From assembly GCA_945869465.1 (NCBI GenBank), contig CAMBPB010000022.1, positions 1-39,127 on the forward strand: a stretch of DNA of 39,127 nucleotides, given 5' to 3'. A program made the position numbers and the translations under genes. Below, piece after piece: positions 24,705 through 32,593 of the stretch. How positions within the stretch are numbered: position 1 is the stretch's first letter; each line of letters opens with the position of its first letter. The notes beneath the pieces were generated by a model. The model searched no databases, was not told the origin of the DNA, and saw only the letters and a program-made list of their open reading frames with translations. The DNA comes from Prosthecobacter debontii. Lineage in GTDB: Bacteria; Verrucomicrobiota; Verrucomicrobiia; Verrucomicrobiales; Akkermansiaceae.

Positions 24705-25442
24705 ATGAGTGCTCTCTACGAATCCGACAAGCTGCTCGCGGAGTATCTGCTATTCCATTTCGGAACGCCGGACGAAATCCTGCCGCCCGACCGAGCCTGG
24801 CCTGCGGCGATGCGTGACGCGCTGGGGTTTCCGCAACGCACGGTGGCGCGTTTTTCGCCGGGCACCGTCGCCCGGGGCTTGGATCTCGGCTGCGCGGTCG
24901 GGCGGTCCACCTTCGAGATGGCCCGCACCTGTGAGCACGTGACGGGTCTGGATTTTTCCCACGCCTTCATTCGCGCCGCGGAAGCCCTGCGCCAAGGCGA
25001 TACCCTGACCTATGACCGGCTCGAAGAAGCCACCCTGCGAACCCGCCTGAGTGCTCGCCGCCCGGAAGGAATCGATGCCGCAAGACTTCGTTTGGTCCAA
25101 GGCGACGCGATGCACCTGCCGGGCGAGTTCGGCGCCTTCGACCGGGTGCATGCCGCCAACCTGCTGTGCCGCCTGCCGGAGCCGCAGCGTCTACTCATCC
25201 GCCTGCCGGAGTTGGTAAAACCCGGTGGCGAGTTGGTGTTAGCGACACCCTGCACCTGGCTAACGGAATTCACTCCGCTGGAAAACTGGCCGTCCGCTGG
25301 CACTTTCGAGTGGCTCAAGGCGTCGCTGGAGGCGGATTTCTCGCTCATCCGGCAAACGGAAGAACCGTTTCTGATCCGCGAAACCGCCCGCAAGTTCCAG
25401 TGGAGCAGCTCGCTGGTGACCGTCTGGCGGCGCACGGACTAA
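24705..25442 (+). CDS. Putative 4-mercaptohistidine N1-methyltransferase, stand-alone
   Basis: From the ATG at 24705 the 245-residue protein reads MSALYESDKLLAEYLLFHFG. The SAM-binding block is GLDLGCAVGRSTFEMAR (about 58-74), and GLDFSHAFIRAAEAL follows. Later blocks are AANLLCRLPEPQRLL, LVLATPCTWLTEFTPLENW and PFLIRETARKFQW. This matches the C-terminal methyltransferase domain of OvoA, which methylates 5-thiohistidine to make ovothiol. Here no OvoA sulfoxide-synthase part is adjacent, so the gene is a free-standing version. The family call rests on recalled motifs; a search is needed to be final. The 3' end overlaps the tsaB stop region by 4 nt. Confidence 0.75.
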   Translation: MSALYESDKLLAEYLLFHFGTPDEILPPDRAWPAAMRDALGFPQRTVARFSPGTVARGLDLGCAVGRSTFEMARTCEHVTGLDFSHAFIRAAEALRQGDTLTYDRLEEATLRTRLSARRPEGIDAARLRLVQGDAMHLPGEFGAFDRVHAANLLCRLPEPQRLLIRLPELVKPGGELVLATPCTWLTEFTPLENWPSAGTFEWLKASLEADFSLIRQTEEPFLIRETARKFQWSSSLVTVWRRTD

Positions 25443-26122
25443 CCGGGCCGCACCAGCGGCGGGCGTTTCGCGGGAGTGATGTGCGGCGGCTTGAGGTAAT
25501 GCGGCTGCGGGATTTCCGCGCTCCATTTGCGCCGGTTCTCCTCGCTAGTCCCGAGCCATGCCTGCCACAGCCGCACGGCATCCGGAAACTCCGGCTTCAC
25601 CAACCTAGCTAGCACGCCGGGCAACAGAAAACGGCTGGGATCCTCAAAGGAAAAAACCGCGATTCCCTCCGCGGCTGCCGCCGACAGCACGGCTTCGAGG
25701 CCATTGGCGTCGCAAAGTTCCGGCTCCCCCGCCAAGCAGAAATTCTCCACCCGCGCACTCCAGAAACTGCCGCGCCGCGCATCGCCGATGGCCAGACAGG
25801 CCGCGCCGTTTGCGGCCGATGGCACGGCAAGGATCGATGGCACGGCGACCGCCGGACACGCCAGCGCCATGGCGACCCCTTGAGCGGCGGCGATGCCCAC
25901 CCGCGTCCCGCTATAACTACCCGGTCCGCTGCCCACCAGAACCAGGCCGATTTCGCGGTGCCCGCCATCGTGCAGAAGTTCCTGCAGCGGAGCGAACAAC
26001 AGTGCGTTGTGATTGCGGTCGCTGCGGAATTCACGCAGCTCCACCCGCCCGGCCCGCCCGGCCAGCGCGAGCGAGGCGTGAGGAGTTGAAGTTTCAAACA
26101 CAAGCGAAAACGCGGCGGACAT
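25439..26122 (-). CDS. tsaB: tRNA threonylcarbamoyladenosine biosynthesis protein TsaB
   Basis: From the ATG at 26122 the protein has 227 residues; an in-frame start at 26227 would add 35 unrelated residues. The N-terminus AFSLVFETSTPHASLAL and the block IGLVLVGSGPGSYSGTRVGI then AAAQGVAMAL are diagnostic of TsaB, a scaffold related to TsaD. TsaB and its partners TsaD and TsaE make t6A at position 37 of ANN-decoding tRNAs. The C-terminus is proline-rich (PQPHYLKPPHITPAKRPPL). The gene is single and convergent with the methyltransferase. The call is solid. Confidence 0.88.
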   Translation of the reverse strand: MSAAFSLVFETSTPHASLALAGRAGRVELREFRSDRNHNALLFAPLQELLHDGGHREIGLVLVGSGPGSYSGTRVGIAAAQGVAMALACPAVAVPSILAVPSAANGAACLAIGDARRGSFWSARVENFCLAGEPELCDANGLEAVLSAAAAEGIAVFSFEDPSRFLLPGVLARLVKPEFPDAVRLWQAWLGTSEENRRKWSAEIPQPHYLKPPHITPAKRPPLVRPG

Positions 26123-26230
26123 GGCCAGACCGTAGCGGACGCTCACCCGACCCGCCAGCCTGCTTTCGCCCGCCCGGTTCCGACACGCCACCGCGCAAGT
26201 CGCTTTCTTGCTTAAAGGAGTTTCCAACTG

Positions 26231-26273
26231 TCATGACCTTGGGACCGCGAGTCTGTGACTCGCCTGACCATGA
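26231..26273. repeat. Intergenic palindrome (7-3-7 with outer arms)
   Basis: GCGAGTC (26247-26253) and GACTCGC (26257-26263) form an inverted repeat with a 3-nt loop. TCATG (26231-26235) and CATGA (26269-26273) can pair outside it. It looks like a small mobile or REP-like palindromic unit. No gene overlaps it in the 26123-26444 gap. Confidence 0.5.
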
Positions 26274-26325
26274 TCTGCGAAAGAAGCCGCCATGCGCGGC
26301 CTTCGCTTGCACATCTCATGGGCGG

Positions 26326-26343
26326 GCGGGTTTGGAAACCCGC
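26326..26343. repeat. Intergenic palindrome GCGGGTTT/AAACCCGC
   Basis: GCGGGTTT (26326-26333) and AAACCCGC (26336-26343) are perfect inverted repeats around GG. The segment follows the first palindrome by about 50 bp, and both fit the idea of a REP-like composite element. No open reading frame of note is present. Confidence 0.5.
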
Positions 26344-26410
26344 GCTCCCGGCGGTTCCTTGCCCGGGCAAAAATCCGCCCTGCCTTGAACCTGGAAGCGG
26401 GTTTTCCCGT

Positions 26411-26438
26411 TTGACCGAATCGCCCGCGTCTGTAAGGT
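26411..26438 (+). promoter_or_regulatory. Possible promoter for the leu leader
   Basis: TTGACC at 26411-26416 and TAAGGT at 26433-26438 have a 16-bp spacer. If real, transcription would start at or very near the GTG of the leader peptide, giving a leaderless RNA. The -10 match is only partial. TTGAAC further upstream is an alternative. Confidence 0.35.
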
Positions 26439-26444
26439 GCCACC

Positions 26445-26507
26445 GTGAATCGCATCTCCAACGGAACCCTGCCGCGCCCCCTTCTTCTAGGGTTGGCCGC
26501 CCGTTAA
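26445..26507 (+). CDS. leuA leader peptide (20 codons, Leu-rich)
   Basis: GTG at 26445 opens 20 codons ending in TAA at 26505-26507. The peptide starts MNRISNG and ends RPLLLGLAAR. Five of 20 codons are Leu. Three are consecutive, CTT-CTT-CTA at 26481-26489, with TTG two codons later. CTT and CTA look infrequent in the neighbouring genes I read. A ribosome-binding-like AAGGTG lies at 26434-26439, five nt before the GTG, unlike most genes here. A terminator-like hairpin follows before leuA. Together these features match leader peptides that sense leucyl-tRNA charging. The peptide itself probably has no function after translation. Confidence 0.7.
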   Translation: MNRISNGTLPRPLLLGLAAR

Positions 26508-26535
26508 CCTTTTCTTTCCTTCACTTTCGTTCCTT

Positions 26536-26570
26536 GGCCCGCCCATCTTGTCGGCGGCCCCTTCTTTTTT
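26536..26570 (+). terminator. Attenuator-type terminator between the leader peptide and leuA
   Basis: GGCC-C-GCC (26536-26543, with one bulged C) pairs with GGCGGCC (26553-26559) around a 9-nt loop, followed by CCTTCTTTTTT at 26560-26570. The leader segment GGCCGCC (26495-26501, within the last codons of the leader peptide) is also a perfect complement of the 3' arm, so two exclusive pairings are possible. leuA starts 24 nt later. Confidence 0.7.
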
Positions 26571-26594
26571 GAACCTCCGCCTTCTTTTCCCGTC

Positions 26595-28277
26595 ATGCAT
26601 CCGCTCTCGCTTGCCAAATACCGCGCCTTTCCCGCCGTCTCCCTGCCCGACCGCACCTGGCCGGACAAGGTGCTCAACCACGCCCCCGAGTGGTGCTCGG
26701 TCGATCTCCGCGATGGCAACCAGGCGCTGCCCCAACCGATGTCGATCGAGGAAAAACTCGAGTTTTTTGATCTGCTAGTGAGGGTCGGTTTCAAACAAAT
26801 CGAAGTGGGCTTTCCGTCCGCCGCGGACACCGAGTTCAATTTCCTGCGCCGCCTGATCGATGAGCACCGCATCCCGGAGGATGTGACCGTGCAAGTCCTC
26901 GTGCAAACCCGCGATCACCTGATCCGCCGCACCTTCGAGGCGATCCAAGGCGCGAAACGGGCGATCGTGCATATCTATAACTCGACCTCGCCGCTGCAGC
27001 GCCGGGTCACCTTCTCGGATGCCTCGCGCGAGTCGATCCGCGACATCGCGGTGGAGGGCGCCAGGCTGGTGAAGGAGTTGGTTCCCAGCGTGCCGGAAAC
27101 CGAAGTCGTGCTCCAGTATTCGCCCGAATCGTTTTCCGACACCGAGCTGGAATTCTCGCTCGAGTGTTGCCACGCGGTGATGGAGATCTGGCAGCCCGCT
27201 CCCGATCGAAAAATCATCCTGAACTTGCCGGCCACCGTCGAGTGGGCGACTCCTAACATCCACGCCGACCAGATCGAATGGATGTGCCGGAACCTGCAAA
27301 ACCGCGAATCGGCCATCATTTCCCTGCACACCCACAACGACCGCGGCACCGGCGTGGCCGCCACCGAGCTCGGTCTGTTAGCAGGCGCCGACCGCGTGGA
27401 AGGCACGCTCTTCGGCAACGGCGAGCGCACCGGCAATCTCGACATCGTCACCGTCGCCCTCAACCTCAACAGCCATGGCGTACCCAGCGGGCTGGATTTT
27501 TCCGACCTGCAATCGATCCGCGAGGTTTACGAACGAGTCACCCGCCTCAACGTGCCCGAACGCCAGCCTTACGCCGGCGAACTGGTGTTCACCGCCTTTT
27601 CCGGTTCCCATCAGGATGCCATCAAAAAAGGCCTCGACCGCCGCACGCAGGAAACCGCCGACGATCCAAGCGTGCCTTGGGGAGTGCCTTATCTAACCAT
27701 CGACCCGCAGGATATCGGCCGCTCCTATGAGGCCATCATCCGCATCAACTCGCAGTCCGGCAAGGGCGGCGTCGCCTATGTATTGGACCGCGAGCACGGC
27801 TTCGACCTACCGAAGACGATGCACCCCCAAGTCGGCAAGCGCATCTACGATCTGGCCGACGAACTCGGCCGCGAACTCACCACCGATGAAATCCGCGACG
27901 CGTTTTTCCGCGACTTCGTCAATGTGGCCAGTCCGCTCGATGTCGTCGATTACGAGCTCATCCACCAGGTGGGGGAACGCGGGAAGGTCAAATGCGAGGC
28001 GAGCATCCTCATCCATGGCGAGGAGCGGCACATCGAAGGCTTCGGCAATGGTCCGATCAATGCGTTCGTCCACGCCCTCGAAAGCATCAACCTCAAGGAC
28101 TTCAAAGTCACCGACTACCGCTCCCACGCGGTGCGCGGTGGTTCGGATGCCAGCGCCGCCGCCTATGTCCAGGTCCAGCGCGACGACGGCCGCCTGCTGT
28201 GGGGGGCCGGGGTGGATCCCTCAATCGAGATGGCCGGCCTCAAGGCGCTGGTCACCGCGTGGAACTTGCTGCGCTAA
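26595..28277 (+). CDS. leuA: 2-isopropylmalate synthase
   Basis: The 560-residue protein is of the longer LeuA type. It starts MHPLSLAKYRAFPAVSLPDR. The catalytic HMGL-like barrel has WCSVDLRDGNQALPQPMS (about 33-50) and the metal-binding HTHNDRGTG at about 245-253. A C-terminal regulatory LeuA domain spans about 430-555 (GSDASAAAYVQVQRDDGRL and nearby), the usual site of leucine feedback. The enzyme joins acetyl-CoA and 2-oxoisovalerate, the first committed step of leucine synthesis. The gene stands alone; leuBCD are not in the window. Upstream lie a leader peptide and a terminator, which suggests attenuation. Confidence 0.96.
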   Translation: MHPLSLAKYRAFPAVSLPDRTWPDKVLNHAPEWCSVDLRDGNQALPQPMSIEEKLEFFDLLVRVGFKQIEVGFPSAADTEFNFLRRLIDEHRIPEDVTVQVLVQTRDHLIRRTFEAIQGAKRAIVHIYNSTSPLQRRVTFSDASRESIRDIAVEGARLVKELVPSVPETEVVLQYSPESFSDTELEFSLECCHAVMEIWQPAPDRKIILNLPATVEWATPNIHADQIEWMCRNLQNRESAIISLHTHNDRGTGVAATELGLLAGADRVEGTLFGNGERTGNLDIVTVALNLNSHGVPSGLDFSDLQSIREVYERVTRLNVPERQPYAGELVFTAFSGSHQDAIKKGLDRRTQETADDPSVPWGVPYLTIDPQDIGRSYEAIIRINSQSGKGGVAYVLDREHGFDLPKTMHPQVGKRIYDLADELGRELTTDEIRDAFFRDFVNVASPLDVVDYELIHQVGERGKVKCEASILIHGEERHIEGFGNGPINAFVHALESINLKDFKVTDYRSHAVRGGSDASAAAYVQVQRDDGRLLWGAGVDPSIEMAGLKALVTAWNLLR

Positions 28278-28352
28278 TCCGCTTTTTTGTTAGGCTGGGC
28301 TTGGCGCAGCTCTCTCGCCCTTGCTCCAGTGGTGAAATTTTCCGATTTTTAA

Positions 28353-28381
28353 TTGACGCCCACGGTGTTTTTTTGTGTCTT
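28353..28381 (+). promoter_or_regulatory. Possible promoter of the barrel/cytochrome operon
   Basis: TTGACG at 28353-28358 with a 17-bp spacer to TGTCTT at 28376-28381. The Fur-like palindrome then begins 13 bp after the -10-like box, a sensible place for repression. The -10 match is weak. Confidence 0.35.
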
Positions 28382-28393
28382 TGCCGAGGCAAG

Positions 28394-28408
28394 TGAGACT
28401 CAGTCTCA
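28394..28408. promoter_or_regulatory. Fur-family-like 7-1-7 operator
   Basis: TGAGACTCAGTCTCA at 28394-28408 is a perfect 7-1-7 palindrome. It resembles the Fur-family core TGATAAT-N-ATTATCA, with five of seven matches per half. It lies 23 bp before the ATG of the barrel gene. Repression of the barrel/cytochrome pair by a metal-sensing regulator is inferred. Confidence 0.55.
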
Positions 28409-28431
28409 ATAACAAGCCGACCAACCACCCC

Positions 28432-29205
28432 ATGAAACCACACCAACCCCTGATCGCATCCCGTGGCATTCTTCCCTGCCTCGGCGCCGTGCTCGCCCTT
28501 GCCTGTTCTGCCGAAGCCGGCAGCCGCCGGTTCACCTACAGCTACGAAACGACCACCATGCCCAAGGGGGCGATGGAACTCGAGAGCTGGGTCACTTGGA
28601 AAACCGGCAAGGCCAGCGATCCCGCCTTCGAGCGCTTCGACATCCGCCACGAATTCGAATACGGTTACTCGGACCGCCTTCAGCTCGCGTTCTACTTCGC
28701 GGACTGGCGCTATGAGGAGTCCGCCACCGAGTCCGGCAAGACCGAGTTCCGCGACATCGCCGTCGAGGCGATCTACAACCTCACCGATCCGAACACCACG
28801 CCCTTCGGCTCCGCACTCTATGGTGAAATCAAAGGCAGCGACGACTTCATCGAGCTTGAGGCCAAGTTCCTGCTGCAGAAAAACATCGGCCAGTGGATGT
28901 TCGTTTACAACATTGGCGGTGAGATCGAATGGGAGGACGATTACGAAAACGACCAGGCGGAGCTGATGCAAAGTGCCGGCGTGAGTTATCAAATCAATCC
29001 CTCCTGGTCGGTTGGCGCGGAAGCCCTGCATGAAATCGCCGTTCCGGATGTGGACACCATCGGTGACAGCGCGGTCTATCTCGGGCCGAATGTCTCATGG
29101 CGGACCAAGCGCTTCTCCTGCGCTCTCACCGGACTCTGGCAGGTGACATCACTCTCCGACGAGCCGGACTTCCAGCTCCGCACCATCTTCGCCGTGGATT
29201 TCTGA
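28432..29205 (+). CDS. Outer-membrane beta-barrel protein candidate
   Basis: From the ATG at 28432 the 257-residue protein has a signal peptide (ASRGILPCLGAVLALACSAEA). An in-frame ATG at 28375 would lie inside the promoter/operator region. The mature part alternates polar and aromatic residues as in an outer-membrane barrel: RRFTYSYETTTMPKGAMELE, RLQLAFYFADWRYEE, WMFVYNIGGEIEWEDDYEND. It ends in FAVDF, with a terminal aromatic as the BAM recognition signal. I cannot assign a named family with confidence; a DUF6662-like relation is possible. The next gene, a haem-c lipoprotein, starts 2 nt after the stop, so they are one operon. Confidence 0.7.
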   Translation: MKPHQPLIASRGILPCLGAVLALACSAEAGSRRFTYSYETTTMPKGAMELESWVTWKTGKASDPAFERFDIRHEFEYGYSDRLQLAFYFADWRYEESATESGKTEFRDIAVEAIYNLTDPNTTPFGSALYGEIKGSDDFIELEAKFLLQKNIGQWMFVYNIGGEIEWEDDYENDQAELMQSAGVSYQINPSWSVGAEALHEIAVPDVDTIGDSAVYLGPNVSWRTKRFSCALTGLWQVTSLSDEPDFQLRTIFAVDF

Positions 29206-29207
29206 GT

Positions 29208-29588
29208 ATGAAACCCGCGCGGCATCTATCTGTTTCCGCAAGCGTTCTGCGTCACACTCTCGCGGGTGTGGCGATCGTTCTGCTGCCAGGCTCCTGCGGT
29301 CCGGCCTACCTCGCGCCTCCCGTGACGAGGGAACTCGCGCAGGTATCGCGGGTGCCGAAATCCCTGTTGGAACGTGGCTACATCATCCATCAGGAAAAGT
29401 GCGCCAAGTGCCACCCGTTCGAGGATCCCGCCAAATACGAGGTCGCCGAACTCACCCACGAGATCATGCCGGAAATGCGCCGGAAATCCAAAATCGACAG
29501 CGCCGACGAACAAGCGGTGCTGGCCTATCTGATCGCCGCACGCCAGCTCGGCAGCCAGGCGCCAGGCGCCGGAGCTCCCGTCCCTTGA
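29208..29588 (+). CDS. Monohaem c-type cytochrome-like lipoprotein
   Basis: The 126-residue product has a lipoprotein signal ending LLPGSC (Cys30) and a haem-c motif CAKCH at 65-69, inside GYIIHQEKCAKCHPFEDPAK. A Met in the later segment HEIMPEMRRKSK (about 85-95) could be the axial ligand. An in-frame upstream start at 29097 overlaps the barrel gene and lacks a signal peptide. The start is 2 nt past the barrel gene's stop. It probably sits in the outer membrane and passes electrons to or through the barrel partner, which is inference. It is convergent with the aminotransferase. Confidence 0.75.
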   Translation: MKPARHLSVSASVLRHTLAGVAIVLLPGSCGPAYLAPPVTRELAQVSRVPKSLLERGYIIHQEKCAKCHPFEDPAKYEVAELTHEIMPEMRRKSKIDSADEQAVLAYLIAARQLGSQAPGAGAPVP

Positions 29589-29594
29589 ACCCGC

Positions 29595-30752
29595 TCAGCG
29601 GCCTTGACGCAATCTCAGCAAGCGCTCGCCCGCGGCCAGCAATGTGTCGGCGTTCTTGGCGAAATGGAAGCGGATGAGATGATTCACCGGCTCCCGGAAA
29701 AAACTCGAGCCAGCCACCCCGGCGACGCCGATCTCCCGGATCAGCCACTCGGACGCCTCGGTGTCCGTGGCAAACCCGAGCGGAGATATATCCAACATCA
29801 CATAGTAAGCGCCCTGCGGCTCGGTGAATGACAGACCGGTCTGGCGCAGCAGCCCGAGAAACAGATCGCGCTTGGCGGTGTAGAGATCGCGCAGTCCGTC
29901 ATAATAACTGTCCGGCAGTTCCAGCCCCGCGACCGCCGCCTCCTGCAAGGGTGCCGCCGCACCCACGGTTAGAAAGTCGTGGACCTTCCTCGCCTGCGCG
30001 ATGACCTGCGGGGCGGCCTGCACGTAGCCCAGGCGCCAGCCGGTGATCGAGTAGGTTTTTGACAGTGAGTTGCAAGTGATCGTGCGCTCGAAGGCACCCG
30101 GCAGCGCCGCGAAATACACATGTTCGTGCGGCGCGAAAACGATGTGCTCATACGGCTCGTCGGTGATCACGAAGGCATCATGTTGCTCGGCCAGCCGGAG
30201 GATTTCCAACAGCTCGTTGCGGGTGAAAACCTTGCCGGTCGGATTCGAGGGATTGCAAATCACGATGGCCTTGGGTTTTTGCGCAAACGCGCGCCCCAGT
30301 TCCGCCGGATCATAACCGAAGCCCGGCGGCCGCAACGGCACATAGATCGGCACCGCCCCGGAGAGAATCGCATCCGCCGCGTAGTTTTCATAAAAGGGCG
30401 AGAAGATGATCACCTTGTCGCCCGGATTGCAGGCGGTCATCATCGCCACCATCATCGCCTCGGTGCTGCCACAGGTCACCACGAGGTGTGCGTCCGGATG
30501 AATCGGCAGGCCCGTGAAACGCTGGATTTTCCGGGCCAGCGCCTCGCGGAAACGCGGCGCGCCCCAAGTCACCGCATATTGATGGTGGGGTCCGCGGGTG
30601 GCTTGCTCCAATGCGGCCAGCAACTCTTCCGGCGGATCGAAATCCGGAAACCCCTGCGCCAGATTGATCGCGCCATGTTGGTTCGCCAGCCGGGTCGTGC
30701 CGCGGATGACGGATTCGGTGAAAACGGAAAGGCGGCTCGCGGTGGCTGGCAT
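29595..30752 (-). CDS. Class I/II PLP-dependent aminotransferase (YbdL-like)
   Basis: I chose the ATG at 30752 (385 residues), because the family begins with SRLSVFTESVIRGTTRLANQ and longer forms up to 30872 would run into the next gene's start. Motifs are GAINLAQGFPDFDPP, the substrate/PLP block CNPSNPTGKV, ITDEPYEH, and the PLP-lysine block NSLSKTYSITGWRLGY (about 225-240). It resembles the methionine/kynurenine aminotransferase branch (YbdL-like). It probably transaminates methionine or an aromatic acid with a 2-oxo acid. It is divergent from the ABC ATPase at 30866. Confidence 0.9.
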   Translation of the reverse strand: MPATASRLSVFTESVIRGTTRLANQHGAINLAQGFPDFDPPEELLAALEQATRGPHHQYAVTWGAPRFREALARKIQRFTGLPIHPDAHLVVTCGSTEAMMVAMMTACNPGDKVIIFSPFYENYAADAILSGAVPIYVPLRPPGFGYDPAELGRAFAQKPKAIVICNPSNPTGKVFTRNELLEILRLAEQHDAFVITDEPYEHIVFAPHEHVYFAALPGAFERTITCNSLSKTYSITGWRLGYVQAAPQVIAQARKVHDFLTVGAAAPLQEAAVAGLELPDSYYDGLRDLYTAKRDLFLGLLRQTGLSFTEPQGAYYVMLDISPLGFATDTEASEWLIREIGVAGVAGSSFFREPVNHLIRFHFAKNADTLLAAGERLLRLRQGR

Positions 30753-30865
30753 GGAAGATCGGGAATGTCCGGCGAACGTGACCGCTCGTTTGCCGGTTGT
30801 CGATCCCATCGCTCGCCAGCCTATTGTGATTGGCAAGTTCCGCCGGATGATGCCAGCCTTGAGCA

Positions 30866-31621
30866 ATGCCACCTGCCACCCCCATTCTTGAAGCGGATCG
30901 ACTCGTCAAAATCTTCGGCGATTCCACTGCTCTGAGCGGACTTTCCTTCTCGCTGGCGGCGGGCGAATCCCTCGGCCTACTGGGCGTCAATGGCGCCGGC
31001 AAGACCACCGCGATGAACCTCCTGCTCGGCTTGACCACGCCGACTTCCGGCTCCGTCCGCATGTTCGGCCTCGATCTCTGGAAACACCGCATCGAAATCC
31101 TCCGCCAGGTTAACTTTTCCTCGGCCTACACCAGCCTGCCGTCCAATCTCCTCGTCTGGCAGAACCTCACCGTCTTCGCCCGGCTCTATCGGGTGCCGCA
31201 GCCGCAACAACGCATCGCCGAACTGCTCGAATTGCTCGACATCGCCCACCTTCGCAAATCCGTCACCGGCACGCTCTCCGCCGGCGAATCCACCCGCGTC
31301 AACCTGGCCAAGGCCCTGCTCAACAAGCCGCGCCTGCTGTTGCTGGATGAACCCACCGCTTCGCTCGATCCCGACATCGCCGACCGCGTCCGCAAGTTGC
31401 TGCGCCGCCTGCAGACGGAAACCGGGTTGTCCATCCTCTACACCTCGCACAACATGCGCGACATCGAGGAGGTCTGCGACCGGATGGTGTTTCTTCACGG
31501 CGGCAAGGTGCTCGCCGAAGGCACGCCCGCCGAGGTGCAGGCGCGCTTCAAGCGCAAATCGCTGGAGGACTTTTTCATCGGCGTGGCCCGCGGCGAAATC
31601 GAGGCGATCGGCCTCGAATAA
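30866..31621 (+). CDS. ABC transporter ATP-binding protein
   Basis: The 251-residue ATPase has Walker A GVNGAGKT at about 39-46. The signature is variant, LSAGESTRVNLAKALL instead of LSGGQ, and Walker B is LLLLDEPTASLDP. The H-loop is YTSHNMRDIEEVCDR. The permease starts 39 nt after the stop, so the pair is an ABC-2-type exporter. The arrangement resembles NodI/NodJ or polysaccharide and drug exporters. The substrate is unknown. Start MPPATPILEADRLVKIFG is the natural one. Confidence 0.92.
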   Translation: MPPATPILEADRLVKIFGDSTALSGLSFSLAAGESLGLLGVNGAGKTTAMNLLLGLTTPTSGSVRMFGLDLWKHRIEILRQVNFSSAYTSLPSNLLVWQNLTVFARLYRVPQPQQRIAELLELLDIAHLRKSVTGTLSAGESTRVNLAKALLNKPRLLLLDEPTASLDPDIADRVRKLLRRLQTETGLSILYTSHNMRDIEEVCDRMVFLHGGKVLAEGTPAEVQARFKRKSLEDFFIGVARGEIEAIGLE

Positions 31622-31660
31622 GTTCCGCGCGACCCTCCCACCCCATCCCGTTCCGCTCCC

Positions 31661-32464
31661 ATGCCATTCTCTTTCCACACCGTCAGCGCGCTCGTCCTTC
31701 GTTATGTGTTTCTCTACACCCGCCATCCGGTGCGCTTCGTCGAACTGGTCTTCTGGCCGCTGGTCGATCTCCTGGTCTGGGGTTTTCTAACCGTCTATTT
31801 GCAGAAGAGCGGCGCGGGGGAGGTTCCCACCACCATCACGTTTCTGATCGGAGGCATGATCCTGTGGGATGTCCTGTTCCGTTCGCAGCAGGGAGTCGCC
31901 ATTTCCTTCCTGGAGGACGTGTGGACCCGCAACCTGCTCAACGTCTTCGTCGCACCCGTGCGAACCGTCGAATACGTCGCCGCGACCTGCCTGGTGGGCG
32001 TGTTGCGCGTCGGCGTCACCCTGATCATCCTCGCGGTGGTGGCGGCGCTGGCCTATGGCTTCCACCTCGCCGATCTCGGGCTCGCGCTGCTGCCGTTTCT
32101 TGGCAACCTGATGTTGTTCGGTTGGTTTCTGGGCATGGTTTCCACCGCCCTGATCATGCGCTGGGGGCAGGCCGCCGAGAGCCTGGCCTGGGCGGTGCCG
32201 TTTTTCATCCAGCCGCTGGCCGCCGTGTTCTATCCGGTTTCGGTGCTTCCCGCGTGGCTCCAGCCGATCGCCAAAGCCCTGCCGTGCACGCCGATCTTCG
32301 AAGGCATGCGCGCCGTTTTATCAGGCCAGCCCACCCCATGGGGTCACGTGCAATCCGCCTTCCTCCTCAACCTGGTGTGGGGCGGGCTCGCGGCCTGGTT
32401 CTTCGCGGCCAACCTGCGCCATGTCCGCAAAACCGGACTGCTCGTGAAGGTGGCCACGCATTGA
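31661..32464 (+). CDS. ABC-2 type permease, partner of the ATPase
   Basis: The 267-residue protein has six predicted membrane helices. It includes LVFWPLVDLLVWGFLTVYLQ near the N-terminus, FLIGGMILWDVLFRSQQGVA, and FFIQPLAAVFYPVSVLPAWL then QPIAKALPCTPIFEGMRAVL. This last block is typical of ABC-2 permeases such as NodJ. It immediately follows its ATPase. The 129-bp gap to the next, convergent gene has no obvious terminator. Confidence 0.9.
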   Translation: MPFSFHTVSALVLRYVFLYTRHPVRFVELVFWPLVDLLVWGFLTVYLQKSGAGEVPTTITFLIGGMILWDVLFRSQQGVAISFLEDVWTRNLLNVFVAPVRTVEYVAATCLVGVLRVGVTLIILAVVAALAYGFHLADLGLALLPFLGNLMLFGWFLGMVSTALIMRWGQAAESLAWAVPFFIQPLAAVFYPVSVLPAWLQPIAKALPCTPIFEGMRAVLSGQPTPWGHVQSAFLLNLVWGGLAAWFFAANLRHVRKTGLLVKVATH

Positions 32465-32593
32465 GACGACATTTCAAAAAAAGTTCCGCTGGCGGTGCGA
32501 CGAACTGAAGCGCGGAATTGAATCCTGAGGCATTCACCCAATCTTGCGGCCCGCGAGGGACATGCCAGTCATCGAGAAATTACCGTCCGGCAC

